Shown: positions 10,937-19,303, numbered from the stretch's first letter. The stretch: 64,000 bases of DNA from Prochlorococcus sp. AG-355-A09 (GCA_003280995.1 QCDG01000009.1:1-64000); one strand, 5' to 3'. The notes: generated from the letters alone by a model not told the origin. Numbers and translations are program-made.

Positions 10937-12070
10937 TTGATTTTGGATAATTTAGATTCGAAGTTAAATAATCAAGTCGCGATACTTATCTGTGGACACG
11001 GCAGTAGAAATAAACTAGCCATTAATGAATTTCAAGAATTAACTCAGTTTATCCAAAAAAGATATCCAAACTATTTGGTTGAATATGGTTTCTTGGAATT
11101 CGCTAAACCTTCACTTGTTGATGCTCTAGACAAATTAAGAGATCTTTCTATAAAAAAAGTAATTGCAATACCCGCAATGCTTTTCGCTGCTGGCCATGTG
11201 AAAAATGATATACCTAGCTTGCTTATGAATTATTCAATTAAAACAGGTATTGAAATAATTTATGGAAGAGAATTAGGTATTAATAATTTAATGATTAGTG
11301 CAGCTTGTGAAAGAGTTAAAGATGTATTTAAACAAAATAATACACTCAAACCTGAAGAATCATTATTAGTTGTTGTTGGTAGAGGTTCTTCTGACCCAGA
11401 TGCGAATTCCAATGTTTCAAAAATTACGAGAATGATCGTAGAAGGTATTGGTTTAGGGTGGGGGGAAACAGTTTTTTCTGGGGTAACTTTCCCTCTAGTT
11501 GAACCTGGTTTGAAAAATGTTGTGAGACTTGGTTATAAAAATATAATTATTTTTCCTTATTTCCTTTTCTCAGGTGTCCTTGTCACAAGAATAAAAAGGC
11601 AAAGTGATTTAGTTGCTATTAATAATCCAAATATTTCATTTATACATGCAAAATATCTTTCGTCACAGTCATATGTGGTCGACACTTTTGTAGAAAGGAT
11701 TGAAGAGATTCTTAATAACGAAGGTAATAATTTTATGAATTGCTCAACTTGTAAATATAGGTCAAATTTATTTGGCTTTGAAAAAGAAGTTGGAATGGTA
11801 CAAGAAAGTCATCATGACCATGTAGAGGGCTTGGGTATCAGTTGTGATTTATGTGATCCTGAATGTAATGGTGCTTGTGAAATACAAAATCAAATACCAA
11901 CTCATAATCAAGAAAAATCAAACTCAGGAGGAGAAGATTACTTGGAACATGAACATGTAGAGGCTCATCAACATGAACATAATCACCATCACCACCATCA
12001 CCATAGTATTTATCCAAACTCAAAACACCCTTTAGGACCTGTCACGCTTCGCTTGCCTAATAAAGACTAA
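10937..12070 (+). CDS. cbiX: CbiX/SirB-type sirohydrochlorin chelatase with Cys cluster and His-rich tail
   Basis: About 377 residues from TTG at 10937 (a TTG at 10943 is as good). The upstream open frame would overlap the divergent FAD oxidase and was not used. Two CbiX-like halves are visible: AILICGHGSRNKLAINEFQ with the metal-handling histidine, and VVVGRGSSDPDANSNVSK. After the catalytic part come cysteine motifs (NCSTCKYR, then CDLCDPECNGACE) of the kind that bind an Fe-S cluster in long CbiX proteins. A histidine-rich tail follows (HEHEHVEAHQHEHN plus seven consecutive His). The enzyme inserts Co or Fe into sirohydrochlorin for B12 or siroheme. B12 demand fits the B12-dependent nrdJ in the same window. 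Confidence 0.87.
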   Translation: MILDNLDSKLNNQVAILICGHGSRNKLAINEFQELTQFIQKRYPNYLVEYGFLEFAKPSLVDALDKLRDLSIKKVIAIPAMLFAAGHVKNDIPSLLMNYSIKTGIEIIYGRELGINNLMISAACERVKDVFKQNNTLKPEESLLVVVGRGSSDPDANSNVSKITRMIVEGIGLGWGETVFSGVTFPLVEPGLKNVVRLGYKNIIIFPYFLFSGVLVTRIKRQSDLVAINNPNISFIHAKYLSSQSYVVDTFVERIEEILNNEGNNFMNCSTCKYRSNLFGFEKEVGMVQESHHDHVEGLGISCDLCDPECNGACEIQNQIPTHNQEKSNSGGEDYLEHEHVEAHQHEHNHHHHHHHSIYPNSKHPLGPVTLRLPNKD

Positions 12071-12452
12071 ATCTTAAGAAAATCCGTTGAAAATCAATTA
12101 ATCACCCGTCTCTTTCTCGACTTAGTCTTAATAGACTCAGTATATATAAGTATTCTTAATGTAAATCCTTGAAAGTATTTTGGACTTGATTTTCCACAAT
12201 TTTTAGTTTGTTTTCCACGTCCAAATCCACATTGAATTAGAAATGCCAGTATTTTTCAAGAAAAACAGGACATCAACATTATTGTTGACTTTTCTTTAAG
12301 ATTTATTTAATTTCCTTTTTTAAAAAGTAAAGTTTTTAAAAACTAACTTATTACATGAGTCTCATTTGATAAATTGAAAAGTTTAAATGCAGAATTTTTT
12401 TGATTTTTTTTGAAAAAAATATCATTATAGTTATGTAGAAAAGTATAAATCT
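12071..12452. other. Gene-free 382-base region with three DnaA-box-like sites
   Basis: No convincing gene is seen between cbiX and the DUF2811 gene. At 12190-12232 three similar 9-mers lie in one orientation: TTTTCCACA (12190-12198), TTTTCCACG (12211-12219) and AATCCACAT (12224-12232). TTTTCCACA is the usual cyanobacterial DnaA box. The rest is AT-rich with poly-T and poly-A stretches before the DUF2811 start. Confidence 0.5.
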
Positions 12453-12710
12453 ATGGATCAAATCAGCCATTCAAATTTAACTGATAAGAAACTTGTCGAG
12501 TGCTCTCCAAATAAAGTCTCTTTAGAAACAGAGCTTTCAGAAACTCTTTATAACACTATGAAAGATTTCGTGTTAAGTAACCCAACTTGGGATCAATATA
12601 AGCTTATAAATTCAGCATTAGCTACTTTTCTCGTTCAAAACGGATGTACAGATAATTCTGTCTCAGAAATTTATTTAAATCAATTATTTACACCATCTAA
12701 GTCTTTTTAA
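12453..12710 (+). CDS. DUF2811 family small protein
   Basis: An 85-residue soluble protein. The segment VSLETELSETLYNTMKDF, then NPTWDQYKLINSALATFLVQNGC, matches the DUF2811 pattern found across cyanobacteria. Function is unknown in the family. It has its own 380-base upstream region with possible DnaA boxes. Its last 14 bases overlap the 3' end of the convergent GMC oxidoreductase gene. Confidence 0.82.
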   Translation: MDQISHSNLTDKKLVECSPNKVSLETELSETLYNTMKDFVLSNPTWDQYKLINSALATFLVQNGCTDNSVSEIYLNQLFTPSKSF

Positions 12711-14337
12711 TATTTAAGCAGGCTCTTCTACTCAAGGCCATCATTGTAAGTGTAGGGCTTTGCCAAGATGATGTGGGCCAGCATGCTCCATCTAATACAA
12801 GTACATTCTTGCATTTCCATAATCTATTAAATTTATCAACTACGCTATTTTCTTCATCTACCCCCATTGATGCCCCCCCTACTTCATGAATGTAATATCC
12901 AGGAGGAGGAGGACTATCTGAAAGTGCGATCAAATTTTTTGTAAATAGACTCCCTAATGGGATATTCATTAGTTCATTAATACTTTTTATTTCTCCATTA
13001 GCAGCTGTGATTGATTTACGGATTGTGTTTTCCATATGTTTAGCCATATTTAACTCATTTTTGCTCCATTCGAATTCAATGTAAGGAATTGGGATACCCC
13101 ATTCATCTGTTTTTCGTGAGAGAGAAACTGAGTTTTTCTCTCTAGGAAGGACTTCGCCATGGGCGATAAGAAAGCCAATGGATGTGTTTGTATCTTTTTG
13201 CAAAAATTTAGGAATCCCTAATCGATCAATTGCCCCCCAGATTCCATAACCTCTATGGAAATTTATGTCGTCAATTTCTGGTAAATTTGAACCAAATGGA
13301 ATAAAGAAGCTGCCCGCTCCAGAAAGATCAGGAGGATTATCTACTGGTTTATCTGAGTTTTTTGTTTTTGGGACTGAAAAAAATCTACAGATAGATATGT
13401 GATCCATGAGGTATTTGCCTAATTTTCCAGAATTATCTTTAAACCCTGAGGAATTTGTTTTATATTCTGAGTTCAGTAGTATTCTGAGTGTTGAAATTGT
13501 TGATGCGCAGAGAAGGATTAAATCACAATTTAATACTTCTTTTTGTCCATTTTCTAGGTTTACGATCGTTAGTTTTGAGGCAAGCTCTGTTGCCTTGTTA
13601 ATCTCAAAAGACTCCACTAGGTAATTAGAGATTATTTGTACATTTCCAGTATCTAAAGCTTTTTTTAAAGAGCTTCCTAAGCTAGAGGACTTTGGCCATT
13701 TTTTTTCTTTTACTGATGAATTACGGTCAAATCCTCTTGATTGGATAAATGGATAGTTTAATTTTGATTTTACTTTGCTGCCAAAAACATTTTCGTCTTC
13801 TGTAAGAGGTATTTCTCCAATATATTTACCGTTTGGGACTTCTTTAATGTCATCTTTTCGTCCATAGATGCCGCAGAAATTTTCAATGAAATCATAGTGA
13901 GGGGATAGTTCATCGTATGAAATAGGCCAGTTTGGTCCGAATCCGTCTTTTTTAGCGGGATGAAAGTCTTCTGAGGAAAGTCTTAATGTTATGCCTCCCC
14001 AAGTTAATGATCTCCCCCCATATTGTTTACCTTGGGTCCAAAGAAATGGCTTTTTTTTTGGGAAGTCATAAGGATGCTTCAATTCATTTGAATATAAGTC
14101 AGGATTATTTTTCCAATAACCAGGATGTTGACATTGATTTGCATGTTTTTTTGTTAAAACTCCTGATAATCTTTTGAATGTACTTTTTGGCTCATGATTA
14201 CTAGCTTCATGCCTTTTAACTTGAGGCCCCGCTTCTATTACTAAAACTTTGATTCCTTGTTCTGCCAATGTAAGTGCTGCTATTCCTCCTGTAGCTCCAG
14301 AACCAACAACAATTGCATCATAAGGACTTATATCCAA
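12697..14337 (-). CDS. GMC-family (glucose-methanol-choline) FAD oxidoreductase
   Basis: A 546-residue flavoprotein. The FAD dinucleotide-binding motif AIVVGSGATGGIAALTLAEQG lies at residues 8-28. The region QYGGRSLTWGGITLRLS is the second FAD contact. The C-terminal block (EVGGASMGVDEENSVVDKF, then VLDGACWPTSSWQSPTLTMMALSRRA) holds the family's catalytic His/Asn area, here with W/S in place of some consensus residues. Members oxidise alcohols, sugars or choline; the substrate here is unknown. No signal peptide is seen. It converges on the DUF2811 gene and diverges from the pentapeptide-repeat gene. Confidence 0.85.
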   Translation of the reverse strand: MDISPYDAIVVGSGATGGIAALTLAEQGIKVLVIEAGPQVKRHEASNHEPKSTFKRLSGVLTKKHANQCQHPGYWKNNPDLYSNELKHPYDFPKKKPFLWTQGKQYGGRSLTWGGITLRLSSEDFHPAKKDGFGPNWPISYDELSPHYDFIENFCGIYGRKDDIKEVPNGKYIGEIPLTEDENVFGSKVKSKLNYPFIQSRGFDRNSSVKEKKWPKSSSLGSSLKKALDTGNVQIISNYLVESFEINKATELASKLTIVNLENGQKEVLNCDLILLCASTISTLRILLNSEYKTNSSGFKDNSGKLGKYLMDHISICRFFSVPKTKNSDKPVDNPPDLSGAGSFFIPFGSNLPEIDDINFHRGYGIWGAIDRLGIPKFLQKDTNTSIGFLIAHGEVLPREKNSVSLSRKTDEWGIPIPYIEFEWSKNELNMAKHMENTIRKSITAANGEIKSINELMNIPLGSLFTKNLIALSDSPPPPGYYIHEVGGASMGVDEENSVVDKFNRLWKCKNVLVLDGACWPTSSWQSPTLTMMALSRRACLNIKKT

Positions 14338-14443
14338 AACCTAGTTCGTGATTTGTTATTTCAATAAATATAGCATTCAGTAAATAATTAATTTTTAGAT
14401 TTCAGCTTAAGAAGTTAGAATTTATTGAAATACTACTCAAAAA

Positions 14444-14917
14444 ATGAGATTTATAATTTTAACTGTTTTAATGATTGTTTTAACTCTCCCTTCTAGAAGC
14501 TTCGCTGCATTGGATTATGGTAAACAATCCTTAATTGGAGCTGATTTTTCTGGATCTGATTTAAAAGGAGCAACTTTCTATTTGACTGATTTACAAGATG
14601 CAAATTTATCAGATTGTGAACTCCAAAATGCTACTCTTTATGGAGCAAAATTGAAAGATACTAATTTAAGTAACTCCAATTTAAGAGAAGTAACTTTAGA
14701 CTCGGCTATTTTAGATGGAACAGATTTATCAAATACTAACTTAGAGGATTCATTTGCTTATAGTACACAGTTTGAAAATGTAAAAATACAAGGCGCAGAC
14801 TTCACAAATGTTTTTTTGCCAAAAGATATTATTAGGAAATTTTGTGAGAGTGCCACTGGAACTAATCCAATTACAAATAGAGAAACTAGAGAAACATTAG
14901 AGTGCGATTACATTTAA
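14444..14917 (+). CDS. Secreted/lumenal pentapeptide-repeat protein
   Basis: A 157-residue protein with an N-terminal signal peptide (hydrophobic 3-16, then LPSRSFAALDYG, with probable cleavage after SFA). About 15 pentapeptide repeats of the A(D/N)Lxx type follow over residues 30-120 (GADFSGSDLKGATFY, ANLSDCELQNATLYG). These fold as a right-handed square helix. A short tail has two cysteines (FCESATG, LECDYI). Cyanobacterial homologues are often thylakoid-lumen proteins of unknown role. It is monocistronic and converges on the next gene. Confidence 0.85.
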   Translation: MRFIILTVLMIVLTLPSRSFAALDYGKQSLIGADFSGSDLKGATFYLTDLQDANLSDCELQNATLYGAKLKDTNLSNSNLREVTLDSAILDGTDLSNTNLEDSFAYSTQFENVKIQGADFTNVFLPKDIIRKFCESATGTNPITNRETRETLECDYI

Positions 14918-14919
14918 AT

Positions 14920-15312
14920 TTATGCATATACAAGTTCCTTTTTAATCTTTCTTTGTTTATAAAGTGATCTTCCAACAGGCCAACCTAAAGTAGATAAATG
15001 TTTCATTAAAGAACTTGAGTATTTGAAATAAAAATTGTCTGAATATTTGATGCCAAGTTCTTTTAGAGTGGTTACTAATAAACATAGATCTTTCTTTTTG
15101 CCTTTTTTCATATCCAATAATATAAATGTTTCACTTGATAATTTTTTTTCTAGAACCTTATCATTTTCAGCAAAGCCAACTTTAAGTGAATTAAATTCAT
15201 CAGAATAAAAAGTATAAATTATTCCATCTTTGAATTTATCTTTAGAAGTATCTACATTAAATCTTGATGATATTAATGTTTTGTATCCTTTAATGATTTT
15301 TCTGTTATTCAT
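14920..15312 (-). CDS. Small basic protein, possible divergent GIY-YIG/T5orf172-like domain
   Basis: A 130-residue basic protein. The stretch IIYTFYSDEFNSLKVGFAEN resembles the core of GIY-YIG/T5orf172-type domains (a YxF...LKVG-like pair), but I cannot identify the catalytic set with confidence. The C-terminus (HLSTLGWPVGRSLYKQRKIKKE) is strongly basic and could contact nucleic acid. It starts 2 bases after the stop of the ribbon-helix-helix gene and is surely cotranscribed with it. Treat the nuclease idea as a guess. Confidence 0.55.
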   Translation of the reverse strand: MNNRKIIKGYKTLISSRFNVDTSKDKFKDGIIYTFYSDEFNSLKVGFAENDKVLEKKLSSETFILLDMKKGKKKDLCLLVTTLKELGIKYSDNFYFKYSSSLMKHLSTLGWPVGRSLYKQRKIKKELVYA

Positions 15313-15314
15313 AA

Positions 15315-15812
15315 TTATTTGATTTCATCCTGAGCTAATTCGTATTTCTCCAATAGATTGTTTACTTCTGCTAGTGCAATCCTCTTTTGACATGCCGAGT
15401 CATATCTATTTACTGCTACTGAAGGTATTGAACCTTTGCTTTTCATTTCCCTTATACCAGTTTCTAAACATTGAAAAGCAACACTTGATAGATCTCTTCC
15501 TTCTGCTGCGGCCCAAACTTTCAAAAGATAAGTAAGGTTTGATGGTACTGAGATCTGTACTTTGTTTGAATTTGAAGTATTTAATGCAATATCATCGAGA
15601 CTAATTTCTTTAGAGGAAATAGTTTCTTTAACCTTTTTCTTCAAAAATTTTACTTGGCTTATAGCGTCTTCTTTATTCTTTATTTTCTGCTCTATTTCAA
15701 ATAACTCTTCTTCAGAATTAATTAAAGCTTCTAATGCCCATTTAGCATCATCTTTCGCAACAGCGGTTCTATCAAGCCATTCATCTCTTATTTTTGACCA
15801 ATTACTAGGCAT
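15315..15812 (-). CDS. Coiled-coil protein with C-terminal ribbon-helix-helix DNA-binding domain
   Basis: A 165-residue protein. Residues 15-75 are a charged coiled coil (EEELFEIEQKIKNKEDAISQ). Residues 88-120 (NKVQISVPSNLTYLLKVWA, then AEGRDLSSVAFQCLETGIREM) fit the Arc/CopG ribbon-helix-helix pattern of a beta strand and two helices. Such proteins bind short palindromes cooperatively and often repress their own operon. Two palindromes sit just upstream of its start at 15842-15879. It is the first gene of a two-gene unit with the basic 130-residue protein. Confidence 0.65.
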   Translation of the reverse strand: MPSNWSKIRDEWLDRTAVAKDDAKWALEALINSEEELFEIEQKIKNKEDAISQVKFLKKKVKETISSKEISLDDIALNTSNSNKVQISVPSNLTYLLKVWAAAEGRDLSSVAFQCLETGIREMKSKGSIPSVAVNRYDSACQKRIALAEVNNLLEKYELAQDEIK

Positions 15813-15841
15813 AAGCTTTATGCGATAATTCTATGGTATAT

Positions 15842-15879
15842 AAATCTGAATAGATTGTCTACAAAATCTAAATAGATTT
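15842..15879. promoter_or_regulatory. Two 22-bp-spaced palindromes upstream of the RHH gene, probable operator
   Basis: AAATCTGAATAGATT (15842-15856) and AAATCTAAATAGATTT (15864-15879) share the arms AATCT and AGATT. Their centres are about 22 bp apart, two helical turns. A half copy (ATATAGATTA) follows at 15881-15890. They lie 30-67 bases upstream of the RHH start codon, where an autorepressor operator would be expected. Confidence 0.5.
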
Positions 15880-16078
15880 AATATAGATTAAATAATTTTC
15901 TAATATTATCTCTAATAATTCCTCATCTTAGAAATAATCTTTTAAAACAATTGAAATTGCAGAATCTATTCAATATGAACTTAGAAATATTTTTTCGTTA
16001 ATTGAAAACGATATATTTGATAATTCAATCTTTTTAAATTTTGGTTATTTGTTTATTTAATTAAAGACTTCTGAGCTT

Positions 16079-16468
16079 TTAATCTCTTTCAATAAGTTCA
16101 ATTTTATAACCATCAGGATCCTCAACAAAAGCCAAGACAGTAGTACTGTTTTTCATTATTTTAGGTTTGGTTGTTATTTTGCAACCATTATTTTCTAATC
16201 CTTGGCAAATTAGATGAATATCTTTTACTCCAATAGCTATATGACCATATTTATCTCCAAGCTCATAGTCTTCAGACTTTTTGTCCCAGTTATAAGTTAA
16301 TTCAATTACTGTGTTTTCTTTTTCTGAGCCATACCCAACAAATGCCAAAGTGAATTTTCCATGAGGGTAATCCTTTTTCCTTAATAAATTCATTCCCAAT
16401 CTATTGACGTAGAAATCAATGGATCTATCTAAATCTCCGACCCTCAACATTGTATGTAGAATACGCAT
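16079..16468 (-). CDS. gloA: Lactoylglutathione lyase (glyoxalase I)
   Basis: A 129-residue enzyme of normal bacterial glyoxalase I length. The four metal ligands are all present: H5 (ILHTMLRV), E56 ([10 protein letters not shown]), H76 (YGHIAIGV) and E124 (YKIELIER). H5 rather than Q5 suggests the Ni/Co-type class. It isomerises the methylglyoxal-glutathione hemithioacetal to S-lactoylglutathione in the cytoplasm. It is divergent from the Tic20-like gene and stands alone. Confidence 0.95.
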   Translation of the reverse strand: MRILHTMLRVGDLDRSIDFYVNRLGMNLLRKKDYPHGKFTLAFVGYGSEKENTVIELTYNWDKKSEDYELGDKYGHIAIGVKDIHLICQGLENNGCKITTKPKIMKNSTTVLAFVEDPDGYKIELIERD

Positions 16469-16600
16469 CTTAAATTATGAACCCTAATCAATTATCTTAT
16501 ATTTAATAACCATCTGCCAAAGTTGATTTTTTCGAGGCTTAGTCTTTTTTTAAGTTCAGAAAATTAGGTTAAAATACGAATACTAAATTTCAATAATATA

Positions 16601-17035
16601 TTGAATCAGATATTCCAGAGACTCTCATCAGTATTTTTGTATACTTTGCCATTGAAGGCATCAATACCTTTTGGATATTATTTTTTCTATAAATATTCAT
16701 TTTTAAAAATACTATTATTTCTAACTTTCCCGATAGCAATAATTGAAAAATCTTTGCCTTTTGGTAGTCTTTTATTATTTATAATTTTGTTTGCTGGATT
16801 AGTAAGAAATCCCAATGTTCCCTATTTCGTTAGATATAACGCATGCCAAGCATTACTTATTGATATTGCTTTGATAATAATTTCATATCTCTTGAGAATA
16901 TTTCCCATAGTTGAATTAGGCTCAATAATTTTTATATTTACACTATGTATTTTTATTTATTCTATTTCTCAATGTATTTATGGAGTTGAACCTGAAATTC
17001 CCTTAATTAGTAAATCTGTAAGAATGCAAATTTAA
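16601..17035 (+). CDS. Tic20/Ycf60-family membrane protein
   Basis: A 144-residue protein with four hydrophobic segments (about 10-28, 34-62, 83-102 and 107-128). The LVRNPNVPYFVRYNACQALLIDIALII segment is the typical Tic20-family block (RNP...VRYNxxQAxL). The family is the cyanobacterial relative of the chloroplast import protein Tic20; its bacterial role is not established. The start is TTG at 16601, directly before NQIFQRLSSVFLYTLP. It is divergent from gloA. Confidence 0.8.
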   Translation: MNQIFQRLSSVFLYTLPLKASIPFGYYFFYKYSFLKILLFLTFPIAIIEKSLPFGSLLLFIILFAGLVRNPNVPYFVRYNACQALLIDIALIIISYLLRIFPIVELGSIIFIFTLCIFIYSISQCIYGVEPEIPLISKSVRMQI

Positions 17036-17062
17036 AAAGATTTATAGATTTACTGACTTTTT

Positions 17063-17392
17063 TCAGCACTCATTCAGTATAGATTCCCATCTTTGTTGAC
17101 TTGCTTTTATTGCTTGCATTGGAGGATTAGCCCCCTCTATTTCAAAGGCTTTAATTAATGATTTATTAGCTAATAGACCTAATCTTGCTGCCTCTCTTTG
17201 CCTTGAACATACTTTTTTTCTTGACCCCTCTTTTAGACTATTTTCGATTTCTTTAAGAATCTGGCTAGCTTCATTCGATTTAGAATAAAAATCATTCATG
17301 TAAACATCAAGTGCCGTATCAGCAAAGATTTCAACTGGTGAGATTATTGTGACTAAGCACACTATAAAACTTACAAATACAAATATTTTCAT
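17063..17392 (-). CDS. Small secreted hypothetical protein
   Basis: A 109-residue protein with a signal peptide (MKIFVFVSFIVCLVTIISPVEIFA, cleavage likely after IFA) and an otherwise helical, charged mature part. Two cysteines (KVCSRQREAARLG and the C-terminal LNEC) could form a disulfide outside the cytoplasm. I do not recognise a family. It lies 7 bases after the membrane protein on the same strand. Confidence 0.65.
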   Translation of the reverse strand: MKIFVFVSFIVCLVTIISPVEIFADTALDVYMNDFYSKSNEASQILKEIENSLKEGSRKKVCSRQREAARLGLLANKSLIKAFEIEGANPPMQAIKASQQRWESILNEC

Positions 17393-17399
17393 AAGAATC

Positions 17400-17984
17400 T
17401 TAAGTAAATTTTTTGTCCGATCTCTTTAATACTAAATAAAAGGTAAGAACGCTAATTGTTCCAGATGGGCCTATTAAAACATGCCAAAATTGATCGCCAC
17501 TAATTGAGAGCCTTGTGCCAAAGAAAGTCGTAAAAATAATACCAAATATTGGGTAAAGAATAAAAAGCCAATCTTTAAAAACTCTTTGCCAATTTATAAT
17601 TAGAAGGATACTTATTATTACTTGAAAAAAGAGAGCAATAGTTTTATCTAATAAAAAATATGAGATTATTGAACATAAAGAAATACAAATATTAGTTTTT
17701 TGAATAAATTTATTTTTTATAACTGATATTGATAAACATGTTAAACCTAAAGATAGGAAAGAATAAAATAACCAATTAAATAAAGAGGAGTGATCTACAT
17801 AAATCCAAGATGTTTGTGTATGATCTATCATTTCAGAAATCGATGCCAATCCTAAAAAAATAAAACCGAAAGGTATCAATTTGTTCTTGCTTATATGTTC
17901 GAATTTATTGATCGATCTAATACCTAATAATATCGGGATGATTGCCGCTTGAAAGTGGGCAAATAATAAAATTGAAAAAAACAA
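17400..17984 (-). CDS. Hypothetical integral membrane protein
   Basis: A 194-residue protein with about six hydrophobic segments spread over its length and short polar loops. Histidines occur near membrane boundaries (FAHFQAAII, EMIDHTQTSWIYVDH, DQFWHVLIGPSG). The start is TTG at 17984. It is followed directly by the small secreted protein gene, so the two probably share a transcript. Family not recognised. Confidence 0.6.
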   Translation of the reverse strand: MFFSILLFAHFQAAIIPILLGIRSINKFEHISKNKLIPFGFIFLGLASISEMIDHTQTSWIYVDHSSLFNWLFYSFLSLGLTCLSISVIKNKFIQKTNICISLCSIISYFLLDKTIALFFQVIISILLIINWQRVFKDWLFILYPIFGIIFTTFFGTRLSISGDQFWHVLIGPSGTISVLTFYLVLKRSDKKFT

Positions 17985-18038
17985 AATTAATTCTCAAACT
18001 TAATTCATCCTAATTTAAATACAAAAAACAGTTTAGGG

Positions 18039-18239
18039 TCACCTGAGTAGAGAAAGGTACCATTGCCCAATTACTATAATCAATATTGTAAGAACAAAAG
18101 GGAAAGCAGGATACCGTGTTTGAAAATTAGCAGGTGGCCAAGGTGACCAAGATATTAATCTTCCTTGCGGTTCATTTGAAATAACTTTATTTTTCGATTT
18201 TTTGGATATTAAATTATCTGCGGCAAATCCTTTACTCAT
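18039..18239 (-). CDS. Small single-pass membrane protein, hypothetical
   Basis: A 66-residue protein with a basic N-terminus, a WSPWPPANFQTRYP motif and one C-terminal transmembrane helix (FVLTILIIVIGQWYLSLL). The helix plus proline/tryptophan stretch resembles small thylakoid-associated proteins, but no family is recognised. It sits just upstream (in reading order) of the 194-residue membrane gene. Confidence 0.6.
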   Translation of the reverse strand: MSKGFAADNLISKKSKNKVISNEPQGRLISWSPWPPANFQTRYPAFPFVLTILIIVIGQWYLSLLR

Positions 18240-18312
18240 AATCTAAATAAAATCAATCTTAACAAGAACGTTTCAAAAGGGCGTACATATTATTCGGTTC
18301 TTTTTATTTAAA

Positions 18313-18399
18313 CGGAGGGGGTGGGATTCGAACCCACGGTGCCCTTGCAGACACGCTAGTTTTCAAGACTAGAGCCTTAAACCACTCGACCACCCCTCC
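18313..18399 (-). tRNA. tRNA-Ser (anticodon UGA)
   Basis: The reverse strand folds as a class II tRNA of 87 bases. The acceptor arm is GGAGGGG paired with CCCCTCC, with discriminator G at 18313. The anticodon loop reads CTTGAAA (anticodon TGA). A long variable arm (GCGTGTCTGCAAGGGCACC) and a T arm with GGTTCGAATCC follow. CCA is not encoded. The class II variable arm and anticodon UGA specify serine. Confidence 0.97.
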
Positions 18400-18612
18400 A
18401 AAGGGTTCTTCAGTTTTAATGAACTTAAAAACTATAACATAAGAAATTAGTCACAGTCTATAAAATCAAAGATTTAAAAATTATTTAAAGAAACTAATTG
18501 AGATAAGAATTTTGATCAATAATGATGAGTTAAATCGTTATAACTATCTATTATTCGTCAAATTTATGCCACAAAATGAGTCCACAAAAAATCTAGTCTG
18601 CTTCCAGAAAAA

Positions 18613-18762
18613 TCACCCAAAGTTGACATTTTGTTGAAATAAACCAAATAAGTTATTCCCAACTATGGCAGCGATTATTAAAACGAAGGCAACTATGGCG
18701 AAAAGAGCACTAACATCTTTTATGTCATAAGGTGCTTTAAATAAAGGTTTTTGGTCTGCCAT
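18613..18762 (-). CDS. 49-residue single-pass membrane protein
   Basis: A small ORF starting MADQKPLFKAPYDIKDV, followed by one transmembrane helix (ALFAIVAFVLIIAAIVG) and a short NNLFGLFQQ tail. Clean composition, an ATG start and isolation between tRNA-Ser and a terminator support a real gene. Size and shape fit the small subunits of photosynthetic or NDH complexes, but I cannot assign it to one. Confidence 0.65.
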   Translation of the reverse strand: MADQKPLFKAPYDIKDVSALFAIVAFVLIIAAIVGNNLFGLFQQNVNFG

Positions 18763-18852
18763 TGTTATCTAATATATAAATGCAATTGAATCATATTATT
18801 TTAATGCTTGTGGTATGTATTAAGTTATTTTTTACTCTAAGAATGGATAATA

Positions 18853-18880
18853 AAAAAGCCACTTAAAGTGGCTTTTTCTT
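18853..18880. terminator. Rho-independent terminator, bidirectional
   Basis: AAAAAGCCACTT pairs with AAGTGGCTTTTT around a single base, with T runs on both strands. It lies just past the stop of the DUF4278 peptide gene (reverse strand) and would end the Yfr6-like transcript. Confidence 0.85.
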
Positions 18881-18896
18881 TTGATGGTTAAATAAA

Positions 18897-18998
18897 CTAG
18901 CTTGTGTAAGCTTTTCCTCTATAAGTTAGTTCATTGTGCTGCTTTTTAGCTGCTTCTTTGTTCTGGACGTACTTTTGTCCTCTGTAAATTAGAGTCAT
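18897..18998 (-). CDS. 33-residue DUF4278-type peptide (Yfr6/downstream-peptide ORF)
   Basis: A short ORF starting MTLIYRGQKYV with a second TYRGKAY near its end, the YRG pattern of DUF4278 proteins. It is preceded by a structured leader (19010-19096) and followed by a terminator, making a transcript of about 230-250 bases. This matches what is known of Prochlorococcus Yfr6, an RNA containing a roughly 33-codon ORF, and of the downstream-peptide RNA motif that binds glutamine. The start is ATG at 18996-18998. The peptide's own function is unknown. Confidence 0.8.
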   Translation of the reverse strand: MTLIYRGQKYVQNKEAAKKQHNELTYRGKAYTS

Positions 18999-19009
18999 TT
19001 TTTTAGCTC

Positions 19010-19096
19010 CGGTTTCGCTTAAGTCCCCGTTCCATGGCTTAAGTCGATTTGCGGCTTGCTATACGCAAGTTGAACGTTTTGGTAGCGGTTGCTACA
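19010..19096 (-). ncRNA. yfr6: Downstream-peptide/glutamine-riboswitch-like leader (Yfr6 5' part)
   Basis: On the reverse strand CGTTCA (19071-19076) pairs with GAACG (19028-19032) to close a three-way layout. Inside is a hairpin ACTTGC-GTATA-GCAAG and a CCGCAAATCG segment. The downstream GGGGACTTAAGC repeats the CTTAAG of the core. Upstream, GTAGC-AACC-GCTAC forms another hairpin. The region is far less AT-rich than its surroundings. It sits immediately before a short DUF4278 peptide ORF, as in the known glutamine-binding class. Assignment is from architecture; the consensus core is not matched exactly. Confidence 0.65.
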
Positions 19097-19303
19097 TATT
19101 TATAATAACATCCATTAAAATTATTTGTCTAGGTTTTTAATAAATAAACTTAATATATTAATGATAGATTAGGTTTCTGATAAAAATATTTAGCATAATC
19201 TCGGCTTAATTGCTTACAGGTTACATTTTGTACGTTTTTGAGAAGTATTTTTTATTTAATGAACTTTTAAATGTAAAATTCTTAAGATTATAAAATTTGT
19301 TTT

